From: Nanobdellota archaeon
GTDB taxonomy: Archaea; Nanobdellota; Nanobdellia; Pacearchaeales; GW2011-AR1
NCBI GenBank assembly: GCA_018901625.1
Contig: JAHIEM010000139.1
Coordinates: 1-7,252, forward strand
Direction of reading: 5' to 3'
Length of the DNA: 7,252 nucleotides
The notes below the pieces were generated by a model, which had not been told where the DNA came from, searched no databases, and was given only the letters and a program-made list of their open reading frames with translations. Below, piece by piece: positions 5,407 through 7,252 of the stretch; position 1 is the stretch's first letter; the number at the start of each line of letters is the position of its first letter. Position numbers and translations under genes: made by a program.

Positions 5407-5607
5407 TTATACTACATTCCCCTCAGCTTTAAATGGTTTTATATCATTAATAAATCTTACTACTTCTGCTTTTCTGTATAATTTCGTGTTCCATTTGTTT
5501 GCTTTTGCAAAATTGTATCCTAAACTTTTTGCAACCTCTTTTTTGGATAAGTCTTGTCGGCCTGTTAATAAAAGCAAATCAGCAACAGCTAAAGATACAA
5601 AATACTC
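5407..5607 (-). pseudogene. Possible relic of a helix-turn-helix gene running into the tRNA
   Basis: A minus-strand frame of 66 codons, open from just after a TGA (5610-5608) to a TAA inside the tRNA gene, reads like real protein. It contains 'LSKKEVAKSLGY', a helix-turn-helix-like piece, followed by a Lys/Arg-rich helical segment ending 'VVRFINDIKPF'. It has no ATG or GTG; only a TTG at 5577 could start it, and the frame above the TGA does not look coding. Its last codons overlap the first 15 bases of the tRNA, and its middle covers the tRNA promoter. It may be a 5'-truncated remnant, for example of a mobile-element gene next to a tRNA, or chance. I do not recognise the family. Confidence 0.3.
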
Positions 5608-5620
5608 TCAAAAGTATCTT
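5592..5620. repeat. Inverted repeat between the relic and the small plus-strand ORF
   Basis: AAGATAC (5592-5598) and GTATCTT (5614-5620) are perfect 7-bp inverted arms around a 15-bp centre. They lie where minus-strand coding character ends and plus-strand coding character begins. It may be a hairpin, a recombination scar, or chance. Confidence 0.35.
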
Positions 5621-5626
5621 GAGTGT

Positions 5627-5767
5627 ATGGGATTTAGGCGAGAAGTTAGATATACTGATTTTGGAACTGCTGTAGCTGAAAATATTAGCTGGGGTGTTTA
5701 TGAAGACTGGACTGGAAGGGAAATATTCATTCCAGAAAACCTAGTAATAGAAGACTCAGATAAGTAA
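5627..5767 (+). CDS. Small hypothetical protein (46 residues)
   Basis: This is a plus-strand ORF in an otherwise minus-strand region. From the ATG at 5627 it encodes 46 residues beginning MGFRREVRYTDFG and ending ENLVIEDSDK, with two Trp (in 'ISWGVYEDWTG') and an acidic end; composition is protein-like, with no membrane segment. The frame stays open upstream to a GTG at 5486 (93 codons), but that part looks like the antisense of the HTH-like relic, so I prefer the ATG. It converges on the rpl11 stop at 5790 with a 22-bp gap. No clear TATA box or ribosome-binding site is seen. Not recognised; could be non-coding. Confidence 0.35.
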   Translation: MGFRREVRYTDFGTAVAENISWGVYEDWTGREIFIPENLVIEDSDK

Positions 5768-5789
5768 CTAGCTCAGAATTAACTTAATC

Positions 5790-6521
5790 TTACTTCTTCT
5801 TGGCTTCTTTCTTAGCTGGCTTTGCTTCTGCTTTTGCTGCTGGCGCTGCTCCTGCAGCTGGTTTTCCTGATGCGGGCGTTGCTCCTGCTGCAGCCGGTGT
5901 TCCTGCAGCTGGCGCTGCTGCAGTTTTTGCAGCTTCTGCTGCTGCTTTCAATTCTTCTTCTTTCTTCAGTTCTGCGTCTTGTTTAGACTTAACCTGCAAG
6001 AATGAATTTGATAGTTCTGCCTTCTTTTCTTCTGAAACATCTGTTTTTTCTGAATTAATTTCTTCATCATATTTCCCCTCACTAACTTCATTAGAAGTCT
6101 CTTTTGCTTCCTTGCTCTCAACAAGAATTCCAAGAGAGCCGCAACTGCCCAGGGTAGATTTTACTGCAGCCTTTAAACTGGCAGCAGTCATGTTTGCCTG
6201 TTTAGTCTTTGCAATTGAGATTACCTGCTCTATTGCAAGGTTTCCAACTTTGTTCTTTTTAGCCGTGCCGCTTGCAAGCTCTATCCCGAGTTCTTTTTTG
6301 AGAAGTTCTGCTGTAGGCGGGCTGGAAACGTGTATTGTGAATGCTTTTGTCTTCGGATTTACATCTAGTTCTACTGGAACTTTCATTCCCTTAAAACCAG
6401 AAGTTTCTTTGTTAACATCCTGAATTACTTTTCCAATATTTATTCCCATTGGTCCGAGCTTCTGGCTGATTGAAGCATTCGGCTTCATGTCTCCGCCCTC
6501 AATAATTAATTTCACTATCAT
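5790..6521 (-). CDS. rpl11: Large-subunit ribosomal protein uL11 with long Ala/Lys/Pro tail
   Basis: This 243-residue protein is uL11. The N-terminal domain (1-70) carries 'GGDMKPNASISQKLGPMGINIGKVIQDVN', the conserved uL11 N-terminal motif. The C-terminal rRNA-binding domain (about 70-155) contains 'KVGNLAIEQVISIAK' and the 'STLGSCGSLGILVE' segment, and the family would normally end near 'EGKYDEEI' (about 148-155). About 88 further residues follow: a Glu/Lys coiled-coil-like stretch (155-195), then Ala/Pro/Gly repeats (196-230) and a Lys-rich end. uL11 forms the base of the ribosomal stalk that recruits translation factors and binds the GTPase-centre rRNA. It starts four bases after the spt5 stop, the classic archaeal spt5-rpl11 pairing; rpl1, rpl10 and rpl12 do not follow. 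Confidence 0.97.
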   Translation of the reverse strand: MIVKLIIEGGDMKPNASISQKLGPMGINIGKVIQDVNKETSGFKGMKVPVELDVNPKTKAFTIHVSSPPTAELLKKELGIELASGTAKKNKVGNLAIEQVISIAKTKQANMTAASLKAAVKSTLGSCGSLGILVESKEAKETSNEVSEGKYDEEINSEKTDVSEEKKAELSNSFLQVKSKQDAELKKEEELKAAAEAAKTAAAPAAGTPAAAGATPASGKPAAGAAPAAKAEAKPAKKEAKKK

Positions 6522-6525
6522 TTTG

Positions 6526-7071
6526 TTATATCATCTCCACATCACTGTCTGAATCATCTGCTGATTCTTCCTCGTCTTCTTCACGCCTTATAACTTTTAT
6601 GTTATCTAACTTGACTGTGACTGGGATTGGAATTGCTGCTTCAAGCAGAGTAACCACTGCTTCTTCCTTTTGTTTGTCTACTCTTAAAACTTTCGCTTTT
6701 TCTTTTTTGAAAGGTTCTGCCAAAATTTCCACAATATCATTCTTTTCTATCTTCATTTCAGCAACACTTGGCTCCAGCATATTCTTTACTTCTTCATAGG
6801 TTATTGTTTTCCCGATTATTCCCTTAACATATTGTAAATCGTAGGCTGCCTCTTCTGCATTCTCTCTTTCTTCTGATTCTAAGAATAAGTATCCTCTCAG
6901 GCCATGCGGGCGAAATACTGATTGAACCTGAAGAGATTTCTTTGTGACTCTGTCTGTAATCATATCCATTGCCTTATCTTCTTTATTAGTTGTAACCTTT
7001 ATTACGAATATTGCCATTTTTTGTTTAATCGCATCAGCACCAACTAGCCCTAAAATCTTAGAACTAGACAA
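6526..7071 (-). CDS. spt5: Transcription elongation factor Spt5 (NusG family)
   Basis: This protein has the archaeal Spt5 layout: an NGN domain starting 'MAIFVIKVTTNKEDKAM' and containing 'SVFRPHGLRGYLFLES' and 'AAYDLQYVKGIIGKTI', then a KOW domain ('KIEKNDIVEILAEPFKKEKAKVLRVD' to 'VKLDNIKVI'), then an acidic Asp/Glu/Ser tail of about 18 residues. With Spt4 it binds the RNA polymerase clamp coiled-coil, closes the cleft, raises processivity and can couple to ribosomes. The start is uncertain. TTG at 7071 gives 181 residues and coincides with the transcription start predicted from TTTAAA at 7093-7098; ATG at 7017 gives the family-typical N-terminus (163 residues) with a leader of about 54 nt. 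I give the longer frame but consider the ATG at least as likely. secE, often upstream, is absent. Confidence 0.93.
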   Translation of the reverse strand: MSSSKILGLVGADAIKQKMAIFVIKVTTNKEDKAMDMITDRVTKKSLQVQSVFRPHGLRGYLFLESEERENAEEAAYDLQYVKGIIGKTITYEEVKNMLEPSVAEMKIEKNDIVEILAEPFKKEKAKVLRVDKQKEEAVVTLLEAAIPIPVTVKLDNIKVIRREEDEEESADDSDSDVEMI

Positions 7072-7092
7072 TAATAATGGAAAAGCGAGGTT

Positions 7093-7098
7093 TTTAAA
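7093..7098 (-). promoter_or_regulatory. TATA box of the spt5-rpl11 operon
   Basis: TTTAAA is centred about 24 nt upstream of the TTG at 7071, inside AT-rich sequence resembling BRE plus TATA. It faces the divergent plus-strand promoter about 70 bp away. Confidence 0.5.
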
Positions 7099-7164
7099 TA
7101 TTTCTGTTTAGAGTAACAGCTTAGCTTTCTGAAGTTCTTTTTAACTATAAAGTGAACCTAAAAG

Positions 7165-7172
7165 TATAAATA
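7165..7172 (+). promoter_or_regulatory. TATA box of the right-edge gene
   Basis: TATAAATA is centred about 28 nt upstream of the ATG at 7197, giving a leaderless or nearly leaderless transcript. It is embedded in a 14-bp palindrome AAGTAT-AA-ATACTT (7162-7175). Confidence 0.55.
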
Positions 7173-7178
7173 CTTAAT

Positions 7179-7193
7179 AGTTCTATTAGAACT
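7179..7193 (+). promoter_or_regulatory. Palindromic operator-like site at the start of the right-edge gene
   Basis: AGTTCT-ATT-AGAACT is a perfect inverted repeat with 6-bp arms. It lies between the TATA box and the ATG at 7197, where a repressor dimer would block polymerase or start-site opening. No regulator is identified. Confidence 0.5.
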
Positions 7194-7196
7194 ATA

Positions 7197-7252
7197 ATGA
7201 AAATCGTAGAATTTCATAAGGATACTGAACTAAAAGTGAAGAACATAAAGGG
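7197..7252 (+). CDS. 5' end of an unidentified gene, cut by the window edge
   Basis: An ATG at 7197 opens a plus-strand frame that continues to the window edge, beginning MKIVEFHKDTELKV (18 complete codons). It is divergent from spt5 and has a well-placed TATA box and a palindromic site just upstream, which makes a real start likely. Too little is visible to name a family. Confidence 0.6.
   Translation, partial: MKIVEFHKDTELKVKNIK

Larger units (their letters stand above)
5306..5421 (-). tRNA. tRNA-Pro(UGG) with two introns
   Basis: On the minus strand the ends pair perfectly as GGGAATG/CATTCCC with discriminator A (5306) and no encoded CCA. The T arm is CCCGG-TTCAAAT-CCGGG (5330-5314). The anticodon stem is CTAGC (5365-5361) with GTTAG (5339-5335), enclosing 21 nt instead of 7. 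The D stem is GTAT (5412-5409) with GTAT (5370-5367) using G-U ends, enclosing 38 nt instead of about 10. Removing 28 nt (5374-5401) and 14 nt (5341-5354) gives a 74-nt tRNA with a normal D-loop AACCTGGTTA (G18, G19, A21 present) and anticodon loop CTTGGGA, anticodon UGG. G35, G36 and A73 fit archaeal tRNA-Pro identity. A TATA-like element (TTTATTAA, 5447-5454) lies about 29 nt upstream. The fold is convincing; the exact D-loop splice points are less certain. Confidence 0.87.

Noticed and set aside
5293..5422. Attachment site (att) for an integrated element at the tRNA
   Set aside because: No duplicated tRNA 3' end and no recognisable integrase in the window; only a weak gene relic lies beside the tRNA.
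5486..5626. GTG-started upstream part of the small plus-strand ORF
   Set aside because: Its Phe/Lys/Ser-rich translation looks like the antisense of the HTH-like minus-strand frame; the ATG at 5627 is a simpler start.
5800..6423. Long plus-strand Ala/Pro/Phe-rich frame opposite rpl11
   Set aside because: It is the antisense of the low-complexity uL11 tail and core; uL11 motifs on the minus strand are unambiguous.
1..7252. CRISPR array, insertion sequence or rRNA gene
   Set aside because: No regularly spaced repeats, transposase motifs or rRNA-like sequence were seen on either strand.

Overview
The window looks like a piece of a low-GC DPANN archaeal chromosome, most likely from the Pacearchaeota/Woesearchaeota side. 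The archaeal hallmarks are Spt5, uL11, eL43, RNA polymerase subunit P, prefoldin beta, a Dph2-type protein and archaeal SepF. TATA boxes (TTTAAA, TTTATAAA) are centred about 25 nt upstream of start codons, which implies mostly leaderless mRNAs. The DPANN assignment rests on the single-Cys archaeosortase beside a surface-layer-like protein, short protein versions and compact packing; it is an inference.

Almost everything lies on the minus strand, so the order of transcription runs from the right end of the window to the left. (1) 7071-5790: spt5 and rpl11, an information-processing pair; a divergent plus-strand gene starts at 7197 and runs off the right edge. (2) 5767-5407: a poorly explained patch with a small plus-strand ORF and a minus-strand HTH-like relic whose reading frame runs into a tRNA gene. 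(3) 5421-5306: a tRNA-Pro(UGG) gene that only folds if two introns are removed, 28 nt in the D-loop and 14 nt at the canonical 37/38 site. (4) 5261-4176: an operon of eL43, a small protein resembling bacterial ribosome modulation factor (RMF), rpoP and prefoldin beta. The RMF-like gene is bracketed by two copies of a 14-bp repeat, as though inserted between eL43 and rpoP. (5) 4105-2971: sepF and a short Dph2-like gene, each with its own leaderless promoter. (6) 2904-54: a cell-surface module with a secreted, tail-anchored S-layer-like protein, an archaeosortase with the Cys/Arg/His triad, and a DedA-family membrane protein.

The right and middle blocks serve transcription, translation and folding. 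The left block serves the envelope: the sortase is plausibly the processing enzyme for the neighbouring surface protein. The points most worth a second look are the RMF-like gene in an archaeal ribosome/RNA-polymerase operon, the doubly interrupted tRNA, the archaeosortase/substrate pair without a recognisable sorting motif, and the two-cysteine Dph2.
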